Shown here one piece after another: positions 1 through 11,887 of a stretch of 64,000 bases of DNA. Below the pieces are notes generated by a model that saw only the letters and a list, made by a program, of their open reading frames with translations, searched no databases and was not told the DNA's origin. The stretch is from Rhabditoides inermis (lineage: Eukaryota > Nematoda > Chromadorea > Rhabditida > Rhabditidae): assembly GCA_963966185.1 (NCBI GenBank), contig CAWZYM010000280.1, positions 310,001 to 374,000 on the forward strand, in the 5' to 3' direction. Position 1 is the stretch's first letter. Every line of letters begins with the position of its first letter. Made by a program: the position numbers and the translations under genes.

Positions 1-277
1 TCCTCGGAATGAAAGGTCGATCAGCGACGCGCTCCCATCACAACCCCCTTCCCGACTCGTCACATCGTGCGCTTCTCTGTTGCCATCTGAGAATCCTGTA
101 AACAAACATCACTCTTGTTCTTTTCCAGTGTTTCGAATAGGATCTCCTACTTGACAGTCTGGGACAATATCTGGCAGTTGAACGATGAAGTTCGGCCCTC
201 CGCGGGATGCGGACGGCTGAATAGTCATAACATACAGAGGCACCAGAATGGAGGCGAGGGATACGTCCTTGTGAAAG
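1..277. repeat. Direct duplicate, copy 1 (matches 5320-5596)
   Basis: This block is repeated, apparently base for base, at 5320-5596. It carries an exon-like stretch with a good plus-strand acceptor (ttttccag, ending at 128). In copy 2 the stretch ends at a gtaaac donor. Here the sequence diverges exactly at that point and the donor is lost, so copy 1 looks like the broken one. The open frame reads on the plus strand but a minus frame is open too, so the coding strand is uncertain. I recognise no protein family. Confidence 0.85.
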
Positions 278-632
278 CTTATCTTGGAAATTTCATCTTT
301 CCTATTTTCTATACCTCCACGAATGTGTCTATTCGCATTGCTCCGGCCATGACACGAGATGCACGCTGTCCGAGCTTTTCTGCCAATTCGTCCATGAGAA
401 TGGAACCGGCATTGGCGCGCCGGCAGACCTTGCCCTCCGTAGCTGCCACCAACCACGTACTCAACAATGTTTTAGATTAATATGATCAACAATGTGTGTA
501 ATATCGTACCGTTCGAGAGCTTGTTTGTGGCCTCCCCGGTGTACGCCTTCCTCAACTCCATCTTTGATCCATTTGTTGACCTTCTCAAACCCGCTCGTTG
601 ATGGTTCAGCCGGTGATGCGACATATTTGATA

Positions 633-3611
633 TCATACGCGCCGTGCAGACACAGCGTCTGTAGTCAAAACGATTGCCATCCGTTTAATCCGTACGTAAC
701 TACTCACATGCACTTTGTAAGTGCATCCCATGTCCCCAAACACCGAGTGATGCATCGCATAGAGCTTGTAGAGATGGACGGACAGCCACTCGGTCTTGTT
801 TCGGGTCAGTGAAAATCCATCCATCATTCGCACAAGAAGACAATGGGCCAGAATGACGATGGCAGCGTCCACCGATTGCACGTATCCTTCAGCCAAAAAC
901 AGTGGAACAGCCACCAACATCGTCTAAAAACCATTGGTTTGTAATTTGAATGTCTTAACTTCAGGTGCGTATTAAACTTAGATCTATCCCGTTCAGGTTT
1001 TTCATTTCATTTGGATCGCAATTTGTGTTAACATCAGAAAATATGTTTCCCAAAACTAGATTGTCTCATTCCCGTCAGTCAATTTGTTGTAGTCACTAAA
1101 CTAGTGTGATTTTTTTTTGTTTCGCATCAATTAACAATAATATATATTGGTATTTTTTGGTGAAATTTTCACTTTCAATGTGTTACCTTCAGCTTTTCCA
1201 GTCCACTCACTCCCCTTGTGGACATGTCGTCCATGGGTCGCACCTATAGAATTTTAAAAACAATCATGTTTTTAAAATCTCGATCTCACTTACCTTACTA
1301 TACGTTGGCCATTCACATAGCTGCATCGCTTTCTTGAGGATGTTGATGTCTCTCGTAGCGACTCTGACGAACGGATATCCAGAGGCCAACGTGTACAGAT
1401 CTGAAAGTATGCATCAATAATCTTACTATCGTTATGTAACCGCGACTTTTTTTCATTCCGAACTTTGTATCATATAATATACTTTGCAGAGTCGATTGAA
1501 TGCTCCGCGTGTCTGTCTCCGGCTTACCCCAATTCATCCTCTTCACCCCGCCCATAATCAATCTCAGGTGAGCTTGTTTTACAGATCATTTCTGTAGCAA
1601 TTATGATTTTTTAGCAACGCAGTTTTATGTATTGAATTTGTTGCAAGTAGTTACGTAGATGAAAAAAGTCGATGAGTGACTATGGGAGTTAAAATGATAT
1701 TTTTGTCCTGTACATAACACACCTCGATGTAGGTACGACATAGTACCCTCAGCTACTGCATGTAGATGGTCAGTGACAGCTGTGCAGGGAGGTACATTGG
1801 TGACCCATATGCCGCTGCCTAAAAAACTGCAAAGTGTCAGAGCGAACGATGGTTACCTTGGAATCCGTTTCGTAAGGCTCTTGCATCACTTCTGGGGCAT
1901 GCACGTCCGCCTGGTAGCCGTAGGTCCCATGGCTCATCAGGTAGCGGTGGCGGAAAAGTCCATGTCATAGGTAATTTACAGATAGGCTAATTCACAAGTT
2001 ATTAAAATAACATACTATTCACGCTCTTCCCGTGCAATGTGCATCGCGAGCACCCTTGCCTTCCACTATGCCCAGCGAGTCGCCAAACATGTGCTTGAGC
2101 TGGAGAATCCATCGATGTGTTGGTGATAGAGAAGCGAATATGCCAGAGCTGCATTCAATGAATACATTCACAAATCGAAAGCTTACCTGTCCATTGTGAA
2201 GAACTCTTACAGGTGCCACACTCGATGTTGCAACAACTCCGAACAGCCGGCCGACTACTTCACCCTAGAGCGAGTACTGGGGACAGCCGCCACAAGACTG
2301 CGCGCCTACGACGATGACGTTCTTCGCCTTGGTTCGAATAGAGGGAGGAAGATCGACGAACGACATCATGACAGGCCACAGGTGTGATCTGTAAAAAAAA
2401 TTGTTTTATTAATTTATTGTTTGTTCAATTAATCAATTCATTGATCGATTAGTTGTTTGATCAATATGTTTTTTGTGTAGTTTGAATAAGCAACGCACAA
2501 CGCACCGCTGGATGTCGGGGTAGCTTATGCCGTCTGTATTCAGTAGTAACTGAATATTCATCGTGCGTCGCAAGGGGTTGTAAAACTCACGCGGGTCCTC
2601 GAGTCCTAAAAAGAAAAAAAAGATATTATTAAATAATTGTGCTTGTCAATTGCGATCATTTCACCTTCAGCATACTTGGGAAAGTAGCGCATGTCCTGTC
2701 TATCGTTTCCGTGGTGAGGATGAGTGCGATGATGGAAATCGTGAAACGCGATCACTTCCTTTAAACAAGTCGTAGTTAGTTCTATGTTTAAAAAAAGATT
2801 AACTTCCAGGTTTACCCGTAACCGCTCGCGTAGCAGTTCCACTGCGTCAGGGAAGCAGAACACGGACAGCACGGTGCTTGCAGGATCACGCTTCACGACC
2901 CTGCCCTTCATATGACCGCCAGGTATCGCGCGCAAGCTGTAAAATGTGGAATATAGTAACATATGACTCCCGATACACTTACTCATATTGCTTTCTGGCA
3001 ATGACGCAACTAGCAGACATGCAGCGGGACGTGGTCTTCTCCAACGGTCCGTCACATTGAGCGCAATAGTGCATTATGCAAAGAGGATTCATGTCTTGTA
3101 GTCGTCCTTTCACCCGGTACTGGTCTTCGAAAGAGTAATGTAATTCTCCTTTTGCACACAGCTCCGCCTTCTTGTGAAACTTCTTGCTCTCGTTGTTGGT
3201 CAGCCCTTCCCACTCATCGTCAATAAGATTGTGGAGAAGACTGTCTGGTACCGCACGCAACCACGCGAACCGACTAATGAGTTGCCGAAAGGGACCAGGC
3301 GGTCCAGGCGGACCCGGAGGGCCAGGCGGACCCGGAGGGCCAGGAGGACCCGGAGGGCCAGGCGGACCCGGAGGGCCAGGCGGTCCCGGTGGGCCAGGCG
3401 GTTTCGGAGGACCAGGCGGTCCCGGTGGGCCAGGTGGTCCAGGAGGGCCAGGCGGACACCGAAGGGCCAGGCGGTCCCGGTGGGCCAGGCGGTCCCGGAG
3501 GACCAGGCGGTCCCGGGGAAGCAGGCGATCCCGGAGGTCCAGCTGGTTTCGATGGTACTGCAGGTCCCGAAGCGAAGACGAGTCTGGCCAGTCCTGAACA
3601 CATATTCTCAT
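633..3611 (-). CDS. Transposon-derived protein, tnp2/Transposase_21-like, multi-exon
   Basis: Read on the minus strand, exons join at good splice sites, for example 2979-3611, 2664-2760 and about 2500-2605, continuing to about 633. The N-terminal part has a Gly-Pro-Pro tract, then a C-x2-C, C-x4-C zinc-binding pattern (CAQCDG and CMSASC). The middle contains [12 protein letters not shown] and then [18 protein letters not shown]. This resembles the 'DG-(n)-WPV-(n)-NLPP' core of tnp2/CACTA-type transposases, which is common in nematode repeats. The C-terminal exons ([13 protein letters not shown]) fit the 'HLL-(n)-GPLW' tail of the same family. At least one in-frame stop (near 2247) must be spliced out, and several exon joins at 1500-2250 are unclear, so it may be decayed. 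It is probably a transposable-element gene rather than a host gene. The family call rests on motif resemblance only. Confidence 0.5.
3287..3553. repeat. Gly-Pro-Pro / Gly-Gly-Pro coding tract
   Basis: Nine-base units of the form ggcggacccggagggcca are repeated. Both strands are open: minus reads Gly-Pro-Pro, plus reads Gly-Gly-Pro and ends in a collagen-like [14 protein letters not shown]. One extra base near 3458 (ggcggacaccgaaggg against ggcggacccggaggg) shifts the frame on both strands. On the minus strand the tract joins in frame to the transposase-like exon. On the plus strand it can splice (donor near 3555) into the repeated exon at 3704. Confidence 0.8.
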
Positions 3612-3621
3612 TTACGATAAC

Positions 3622-4493
3622 ATATCATTTATCCGTAAATTATGTGTTACAGTGTGTGTGTGTGTTTGCGGATGATGTTTGTGAAACATATGTGTGTTTT
3701 CAGTTTCCCTTCCTCCCGTCTTCAGTCAGACGGGGCGAATAGTCTATCCCTTCTCCTGCGGCAGCACCTCGTACTCCCGCAATTCGACCACATCCACCTA
3801 CGACGACCAGCCCACGTTTCAATTCAGTAAGGAGAAGAAGACGGTGAGTCACAGTTTCTACTCGTTATTGTGTTATGACGCGTTCATTGTCACTTTAGAG
3901 TAGTGATAACATTTATCCGTAAGTTATGTGTTACAGTGTGTGTGTGTTTGCGGATGATGTTTGTGAAACATATGTGTGTTTTCAGATTCCCTTCCTCCCG
4001 TCTTCAGTCGGACGGGGCAAATAGTCTCTCCCTTCTTTTGCGGCAGCACCTCGTACTCCCGCAATTCGACCACATCCACCTACGACGACCAGCCCACGTT
4101 TCAATTCAGTAAGGAGAAGGAGACGGTGAGTCACAGTTTCTACTCGCTATTGTGTTATGACGCGTTCATTGTCACTTTAGAGTAGTGATAACATTTATCC
4201 GTAAATTATGTGTTACAGTGTGTGTGTGTGTTTGCGGATGATGTTTGTGAAACATATGTGTGTTTTCAGATTCCCTTCCTCCCGTCTTCAGTCGGACGGG
4301 GCGAATAGTCTCTCCCTTCTCCTGCGGCAGCACCTCGTACTCCCGCAATTCGACCACATCCACCTACGACGACCAGCCCACGTTTCAATTCAGTAAGGAG
4401 AAGGAGACGGTGAGTCACAGTTTCTACTCGCTATTGTGTTATGACGCGTTCATTGTCACTTTAGAGTAGTGATAACATTTATCCGTAAATTAT
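3622..4493 (+). repeat. Tandem repeat of about 283 bp, three copies
   Basis: Three consecutive units, offset by 282 and 284 bp, each contain a (tg)n run, an exon-like block and the same intron (catttatccgtaa to tgtgttacag). Differences are only a few substitutions, for example tcttttgcgg against tctcctgcgg. The duplication is recent or has been kept uniform. Confidence 0.9.
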
Positions 4494-4640
4494 GTCTTAC
4501 TTTAATTCATAACATTGTTTTCAGTCGACTCACCGCTGTCGTCAGCAGCTCCACCTGCACAGTCGGTGGCCACATCATCATGCCTCCCTACGCGCGGCTG
4601 CCGATGATTCGACAACAGGAGGACTCAAATTGATATAATA
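3704..4640 (+). CDS. Candidate plus-strand gene with three tandem copies of one exon
   Basis: Three near-identical 140-nt exon-like units lie at 3704-3843, 3986-4125 and 4270-4409. Each is bounded by tttcag and a gtgagtcac donor. The translation contains FSCGSTSYSRNSTTSTYDDQ, rich in Ser and Thr. A further acceptor at about 4524 opens a short last exon that ends within about 120 nt. A collagen-like exon ending near 3555 would join in the right phase. The units start in phase 1 and end in phase 0, so a transcript could use only one of them in this frame. I recognise no family, and the plus-strand assignment rests on the splice signals. Confidence 0.35.
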
Positions 4641-5077
4641 CTAACATCGTAATCGAAATAATAAACTGTTAATGGACTCACCTTTGCGAATCTTTTCTGC
4701 TGTAAACCCCGTATTTCACTCATCTGGTCGTTTTCGAAACATTAGATCGATTCTGACAGAAAGTCATTACTTCATTAATGAAACAACAACACAATTTACA
4801 ACATATCAATAGTACATCAATCAAAAAATATAATGCAACATAGTTTAAATAAAAGAAGATTGTGCAGGCGTTTGACGGCAATTGACGCGCCATGCTGATA
4901 TGCTGCTGATGTCGAACAGCTGAAACAGTTATTTTAACGTTATCTAACGGTTAAAGATGCATCGAGCCTCCCTATGTCGCGCGCGATATGAAAATACCGT
5001 TAGATTTTCTTAACTATGGTTTCGGTACGGTAATTTTCCGGCTTGTGGACAAATTACGGTAAGCTAGTTATATGGAG

Positions 5078-5297
5078 ATGATGAGCGCGAGAAAGCAGCG
5101 GCAGTGAGGGAGAGTGTGCGTGACCCGCGCGGCTTCTTTCATCTTGTGCCAGCCGAACACTCAATCGATCAACAAAATGGCGCGAACTGGTCTTCCGGAA
5201 GCCTCTGCGGTTGCGCCAGCTGATATGGGGCGATCTTGCGGCACTGGCAGTATGCCAAAATTTTGCGCCCAGCCTGACGGTCAATAGTATTCGTACT
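5078..5297. repeat. Dispersed repeat, copy 1 (matches 5908-6127)
   Basis: About 220 bp at near identity with 5908-6127 (constant offset 830, a few substitutions). The shared text begins atgatgagcgcg and ends tcaatagtattcgtact. No protein family is recognised in any frame. Copy 2 lies inside the TTAA-flanked element at 5779-6250, so this may be an internal piece of that repeat family. Confidence 0.85.
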
Positions 5298-5319
5298 AGG
5301 GCTGGAGGCCCGTCGGCCT

Positions 5320-5596
5320 TCCTCGGAATGAAAGGTCGATCAGCGACGCGCTCCCATCACAACCCCCTTCCCGACTCGTCACATCGTGCGCTTCTCTGTT
5401 GCCATCTGAGAATCCTGTAAACAAACATCACTCTTGTTCTTTTCCAGTGTTTCGAATAGGATCTCCTACTTGACAGTCTGGGACAATATCTGGCAGTTGA
5501 ACGATGAAGTTCGGCCCTCCGCGGGATGCGGACGGCTGAATAGTCATAACATACAGAGGCACCAGAATGGAGGCGAGGGATACGTCCTTGTGAAAG
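5320..5596. repeat. Direct duplicate, copy 2, with an intact donor site
   Basis: Second copy of the block at 1-277. Here the exon-like part (5448-5595) has both an acceptor (tttccag) and a donor (gtaaac). The plus frame contains WDNIWQLNDEV and NGGEGYVLVK. I do not recognise the protein. Confidence 0.8.
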
Positions 5597-5778
5597 TAAA
5601 CCAACAGGAGTCGCCAATAAAAAAGTATGAAAGTCGAAAAGTTTACATAAAAAGTCGTCATAAAATTTTTTTCGGATACATTGTTCAACCGTCAATGGAA
5701 AATACGCAAGAACTCCAAATTTGGTTTGGATCTTTACAGGTTTCTTTTACTTCAGCAGTTTATCAATACTAGTGTTGT

Positions 5779-6250
5779 TTAAAGAAGGACTCCGGGGAAC
5801 GTGCCAGCCGGCGCGAAGTGCTGCGCTTCAGTGGCACACTGGCGCATGTATTCGTGGCGAGACTAAATTCACTGTTCACTACCGTGTCTCTATCACTGGG
5901 TCAGCGCATGATGAGCGCGGGAAAGCAGCGGCAGTGAGGGAGAGTGTGCGTGACCCGCGCGGCTTCTTTCATCTTGTGCTAGCCGAACACTCAATCGATC
6001 AACAAAATGGCGCGAACTGGTCTTCCGGAAGCCTCTGCGATTGCGCCAGCTGATTTGGGGCGATCTTGCGGCACTGGCAAAATGCCAAAATCTTGCGACC
6101 AGCCTGACGGTCAATAGTATTCGTACTGCCAAAAATATTGGTTATGCAGATTTTCTCGAGTAAAAAATATTTCTTTTGTAGATAGATTCAACTCACGATT
6201 TTATGTTAATATTGACCCCTAATGTTGTTTTCCTTGAAAGCCTTCTTTAA
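5779..6250. mobile_element. TTAA-flanked inverted-repeat element, diverged member
   Basis: The left end reads TTAA then agaaggactccggggaa. The right end (ttccttgaaagccttct then TTAA) is a poor but recognisable inverted match. The same terminus appears, better preserved, at 40864 and 60537. TTAA target duplications are typical of piggyBac-like elements and their non-autonomous derivatives. No transposase frame is present. Confidence 0.55.
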
Positions 6251-6994
6251 AAAAAACACTGTAGAAACACTAACAAATTGTTATAATAAAAATTGTTTGT
6301 TATCATGTTTTTTGTATTCTTCAATTTTGAAGCTTGTTTTGTCTTTTTTGAAGTCATAGCATGGCTCTATCTTAAAGGACTTGTGCGGGCAATAACAATT
6401 TAGATATATGAACACCTTGATAATTTATATTCGATTTTTCTAAGCAATATTATGCATTCAATGTATTTTTGAAAAGTTCCACTAAAAAGTTACAAAAAAG
6501 GAATTTTCAAAGCCGAATATTCCCTGGGACTCCGCGCGGGACCTTTTTTCAAATCATTTCCGATTAGTATACGGTAGCAGAATAAATAATTTGACTTCAG
6601 TGAGAAAATAGAAAAGGGAAGATTTGCCCTGCGCAGGAGCAATGTTTGAGTGAATGATTATGAAAAGGTTATTGCTTTATTTCTCTACAACACAAACAAA
6701 TGTTTGAGAAGCACGTCCACACCTGTACCAATGCGCGATGGCGTATATATACCCTAGCCGCCGCCAGCATGTGAACCGAACCGGGTTTGCACGGTTTTTC
6801 CGGCGGACTTGAGAGAAAAAAGATAGCTGAAGAGAGCGCAATACCAAAAACTGAGATATCATGACGATGCAGTTCATAAAAGATGGAAACTCGTCCAATC
6901 CGTTGACGAGGTAGAGCCCAATATTGCGAAACGGCAATTATTCGAAGGCGTCGTGTAGAAAAAGCGCATGAGCATCAGCGTGTCCAATATTGTA

Positions 6995-7685
6995 ATAATC
7001 AATACCACTTCAATCGTCGATAAACAATAGTTTATTTCATGTACTACAAAGAAAAACATAAAAAACAATAGTCGATTGTTGAGCTTCTTTGCCGTCCGTT
7101 GCGACGATGGTGTGGTGAGTGAGAGACAGGCGAGCACCCAGCATAACCTGCAACAAATATGTTTCAATATGATAGTTCAGCAACAGCAACATCATAAGTA
7201 AACATATCGAACACAAATAATTGACACACTATGACAGTAAAATCAAAGATGCCATACCTGTGAGTGTGTGAGTGCGAGGCGAGGCTGGTTGTAGGGAGGT
7301 AGGGCACGTCGTCCAGGTCACCGGTCGATTCGCGCACTCACACGACACCTGCAACTAACACTCCACTCATACTACACATTCATACGTATTACGTAATACA
7401 AAAATACCTCAGCACGAAGAGTGACTGCTTTTCCCTCCCTCATCCGGTCGGCGCAGGGCGCAGGTTCATTCGCTGATTGTTGCTGTCGTGTGTCGACATG
7501 ATCGGCAAGGGGGCTGAAAACAAGTAATGGCAATGGATAAGATAAAACAACAAATAATTGATTTAGAATGAACCAAATAATCTTGAATGATACAACATAC
7601 ATACATGAAATGAAATCTAGGCTGGCTCCGTCGTCACTCGCACACACAGGTTTCGACGCTACGGGTTCGTCGTACATCCTGTAAA
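6995..7685 (-). CDS. Possible minus-strand exons, unidentified
   Basis: On the minus strand four short open blocks sit between acceptable acceptor and donor sites: about 7625-7680, 7405-7515, 7262-7358 and up to 7150. They translate to Ser/Thr/Pro-rich text such as VCASDDGASLDF and NRPVTWTTCP. I could not join all four in one frame. No domain is recognised, so this may be a real low-complexity gene or chance. Confidence 0.2.
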
Positions 7686-9460
7686 TAGATAACGGATAAT
7701 CGAATCAATATTGATCATATTATAATATGAAACAGCGGATATCGAAAACAACCGATGATGCGATGCGCGGTCAATAGTGAGATGCGACACGCTAGAACTT
7801 GTTGTGGTCAACATACACGGATACAGCAGTACATACATTACAAGTCAACTATCAAACACAATTAATAACAAATGTAACATAAACATACTTCAAACAAATG
7901 AAAAGAACACGAAAACAAGTGCTCGTCGCTACCAGCTGATTTCTAGCGAGAGAGTGCGGAGAGCGCAGATAGCGAGAGGAATGCAAGATGTCACCGGGAC
8001 ATCGTGGCGGGACGAAATAAAAATTTGATGCCCGCACAAATCCTTTAAGATGCATTCGAAATATATTTTTTTCCTGCTTTTACATGCTGATCTCGCCATT
8101 TCGATACCAGGAAAAAAGAATGACTCACACATTTTTCTCATGTACCATTAAATATAAATTCCCAGATAGTATTCGAACATAAACATAACATGTTATAGTC
8201 CTCTGTTCAGCTATACACAATCTTCCCAATGGAAACTGTGTCGACAAGAGAGTGTGGGGAAAGGCATGAATGAGCTTCAAGTGTTACACTAGATATACGC
8301 ACTACTTAGAATAAGTATATATGTTTATATATATATACACTTATTTTATTTCGAATAAAATTACGATGTACTCCGTTCAAAAAACGGAACTTTGAGCGTG
8401 TGTGGTTGTGGTTCACAGTAGTCTGTTTGTGTGTAGTATGTTTCGTAATAACATCAGACTAGAAAAGCGAGGCTGGTGCACCATCTGATGACTTGAAGCA
8501 TGGTTTCATGTCATCAGATGGTCGAGTGCTAGGAAAGGCCAAATAGAAAACGGTAGAGATATATGGCAGAGACCGTGAGTGACTGAAGAAAAGTGTGGAA
8601 TGCATAAAGATTGAATGGTCGATCAGGATCAATGCATACGGGGTTTCTTTCAGGTGAAATGCTGATTCTTGTTCTTGTATAGGATGGATTGAGAATGACA
8701 TCATGCAGCGGTCACTCATCGAGAGTAACAAGAGCGAGATTGCAGGGCTATTCGGTGAACGAGTTGACATTGACATGGGGCTAAAATGATCTGCCGGGGA
8801 TTCTTTTTTGGCAGACTTTTTTGGCATTCCGTCAAGCGTGCATCCTACTAACAGTTGTGTTTATGAATTAGCGTCGTGTTTCTATAGCACGTTATTCGAA
8901 CTATTAGTATTAGTTCTCACAGTCGTTGTAAACAAGACTCTGTTTCGTTTTCGGTTGAGAAAACTAGGTACGGCCTTGCTATAGAGATAAACGCAAAACT
9001 AAGAAAGTATATTTGGGCCAAATTTGGTTACCTTCACATTCAGCGTCTTGACTGGTCATGTAAATTTATTCCTCCGTAAATGTATTTTATTTTACCCGTT
9101 TGTCAACACTCATATAGGTTTGCTGTAAATTCACAGTTACTCGAACTCGAGTGAAACAAACAGTACTGTGGCTGAGATATATGTTCTCGGATTCACGTGA
9201 AGTTCACTTCCGTTCTCTATAGCTATCTTGATGTTCTGATGTTGCGGTGTTTGATTTTAAAATTGTTTCATACATTTGTATCATTGTTTTTATTTGCGTT
9301 TGTATTTGTTCTTTGTATCGAGTTGTTGTTGTCATACCACACACCCACGTATGACCTTTTTTTTTAAACGTATGTTTACAACTTTTTTGTTTGATGTTAG
9401 ATTTTTTCAGGTTTGCGTCTCACTCACGTTCCGTCTTTATTAATTCTTCTCGACTTGATT
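7686..9460. other. Mostly non-coding stretch upstream of the receptor cluster
   Basis: AT-rich sequence. The only sizeable frame is a minus-strand reading of 122 codons at 8459-8827 (starts MPKKSAKKES). It has no recognisable domain or splice support. No other gene is visible. Confidence 0.4.
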
Positions 9461-10854
9461 ATGTCAAACAGTTCGACAAACTGGGGCTATGTCTACGGAG
9501 CGTCGGCCATTATTTCAGTGGTGAGATTTGATAAATGGTTTAGCTTTCTATTGTTATCCCCCTTTTTCACAACTCTTACTCTTTTTTATATTCAGTGCGG
9601 CATATTGGGAATGTTCTGCAACGCATTCTCAGTTTTATTGGTGTTCAAAAATCCGACATTACGAAGTTCTTTTGGTATGTTTTTGTTACAATAGTCCACA
9701 CTCACATTTTTATTTTTAGGCGTTCTCTGCGTTTCTCACACAGCTGCGAATTTCGGTGCATGTTTATTGTTCGCGGTTTGGTGTTTTCCACTAGGATTAT
9801 TGTAAGTGAAAACAAAAACTCACAAAAAAACTATGTAACAACCTTCAGGCAACGTGCCGACATTTCTTATACAACTCTGGGGAAAACGATAGGAATGACC
9901 ATGGTCGGGTTTTGGGATGTCTGTGTTTATTCACATCTTATTATTTCATTGAATAGATTCTCAGGTACATATAAGGAATTTTACTTTACCTTTTCCGCAA
10001 TTTCAGCCATTTGCTTTCCGATAGCCGCTCGCAATTTTCTCACGTTTCGGTCGAGTTTTGTGGCAGTTGCGGTGGTGTGGTTTCTGTCTTGCTGTCACTT
10101 GACACCGTATCTAGTCGATGGTATGTTGAAGTAGTATCAGCAATCGTCTATTTGCTGTCAGGTGACGACTGCTACGTCAGCTTTGATCCCACACATTTGC
10201 AGTGGGTGTTTGGTGATACTTCGTGCGGATACGTGATTACTGTGTGAGTAGGTCTCTATGAATTTGCCAAACTTGAAATAGAAAGTGTCAATTTGAGAGA
10301 AGCGTATATTTCAGATACGCTGACTTTTACACTTCTCTGACAGCTGTGATCTGCATTATAATCATTGACGCCCTCACGTTTGTGAAACTCAAAATGACTT
10401 CGGTTTTATTTTCAAACGAAAAAGCCGTTCATGTCAATGATTTCAGAACACTTTCGAGAGATCGATTGCTCACAGAAAATTGGAGATACGATTCTTCAGC
10501 CAGTCATGTCTTCAAGGATTCATCTTTATCACTGAGATTCGCACAATATCTTCTGCAAATTCGGAGATACAGATTGGTTTCTGTGAGTAATAGAATAATG
10601 GAGAAGACAAAAAGTAACATGTTTAGGTTCCTCACAGTAACATTTACATGGGTGTTTTGTCATCTCATAGACGGGTTTGTATTGTTTTGTATTGTCCATT
10701 TTGATAATTAGTTTTCAGATTCTGTTTTGTCTGTTTCCACTATGGTCGCACAGAGTTTCGAAAGCGTACAACGAATGTTGTTACTGTACAGTTACGAGTG
10801 TTTCAAAACACTGAACCGTCTTATTTGTTATCAGATAAATCTATAATGAAATGA
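9461..10854 (+). CDS. Srx-class serpentine receptor, gene 1, with a one-base frameshift
   Basis: Nematode seven-transmembrane chemoreceptor of the Srx family. Ten exons: 9461-9520, 9596-9674, 9720-9801, 9849-9964, 10007-10120, 10162-10243, 10315-10402, 10447-10582, 10627-10674, 10719-10854. Family marks are the start MSNSSTNWGYVYGASA, the TM1 segment with CGILGMF, the Srx signature SHLIISLNRFSAICFPIAAR after TM3, and DALTFVKL in TM6. Exons 2 to 7 match the lengths of genes 2 and 3 exactly. Exon 8 is 136 nt against 143 in gene 2, and the summed length is one base short of a multiple of three. Alignment places the missing base near 10535, just after LQGFIFITEI. The downstream exons (TWVFCHLIDG, FVCFHYGR) are intact in the other frame. 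It is either a young pseudogene or a sequence error. These receptors act in ciliated sensory neurons; the ligand is unknown. Confidence 0.85.
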
Positions 10855-11887
10855 TGGTTCAATGGATATAATCATATTTGGGCTCACACTCGCTGCTGAA
10901 TATATATGATAATAGATCGATCATATTTACTTTGTACATACTAAATCTGCAAACTGATCTGTAATTTTTTGTTAATTTATCTATCTATCTACGTGTGTAT
11001 GAAATGTATAAATACATTCCTTCAGTGTTCTGTGAAGTCTAAAAAAAACAATATTTCGGGTTCTTCTCTCACATCACAATATACGTATAATCAGGGCTTT
11101 TAGAGTGAATCTATATTTGAAAGATATAGACGCGCAATTCTCATTCAATGTAATCTTTTAACACTGTGCGCCCTTTTTTTCCACTTTGTGTTGATACAAC
11201 GAAAACAACCATAACCAGTAGTTTTTTCACCTGCATGTCTCTTTCCAATGGCATTTTATTCTTCTAAACACACTACTCCATACGTGAACTAAAGTTTGTG
11301 CATAGTTAAGAAATAATACTAGAAAATAATAACTTTTCACCCATAGACTTGAATATATGTTCGCACCGTTTCAGTATTTCTCACAACGAAATGAAAACTT
11401 TGTTATTAGTTTCTCTACATTTTTTTGCTTTGTATTTTTCGTGGCAGTCGTAGTTCGTTACGCTCTTTTAAAGATACAGTGGCCTCTGAAGATTTCTAAT
11501 TCTTATCATTAATCACCGAACGGTCGTATTCGTTTGATTGCGTGATAAGCACTACTGCGACTGCGATCAGTACAAACTACAAACTACAATCAGCAATGAC
11601 ACAACTGTCAAGCCGAAGGTCATATTGTTCGACTTGCTTTGTGAATAAACTTGAAACATCAATTAATGTTCTTCTACATACATATAACTGACAGCATGCC
11701 ACAAGTTGTTCCAATATCCGATGGTGTGTGGTTGAGTTTTGCTGAACCGGAAGCTTGGAGTGAAAATTGCTCGCGCGATTTATAGTCTCTCACGTTCGTT
11801 CGGCGAACTCACGTGTCACTTTTTATTACCCGAACATATATCAGAGATATCCAAACCCGACTAATTTCGAGCCGAGTGAGTTGAAGG
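10855..11887. other. Intergenic, Srx 1 to Srx 2
   Basis: AT-rich, with no coding block that I can support. Presumably holds the gene 1 3' end and the gene 2 promoter. Confidence 0.5.
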
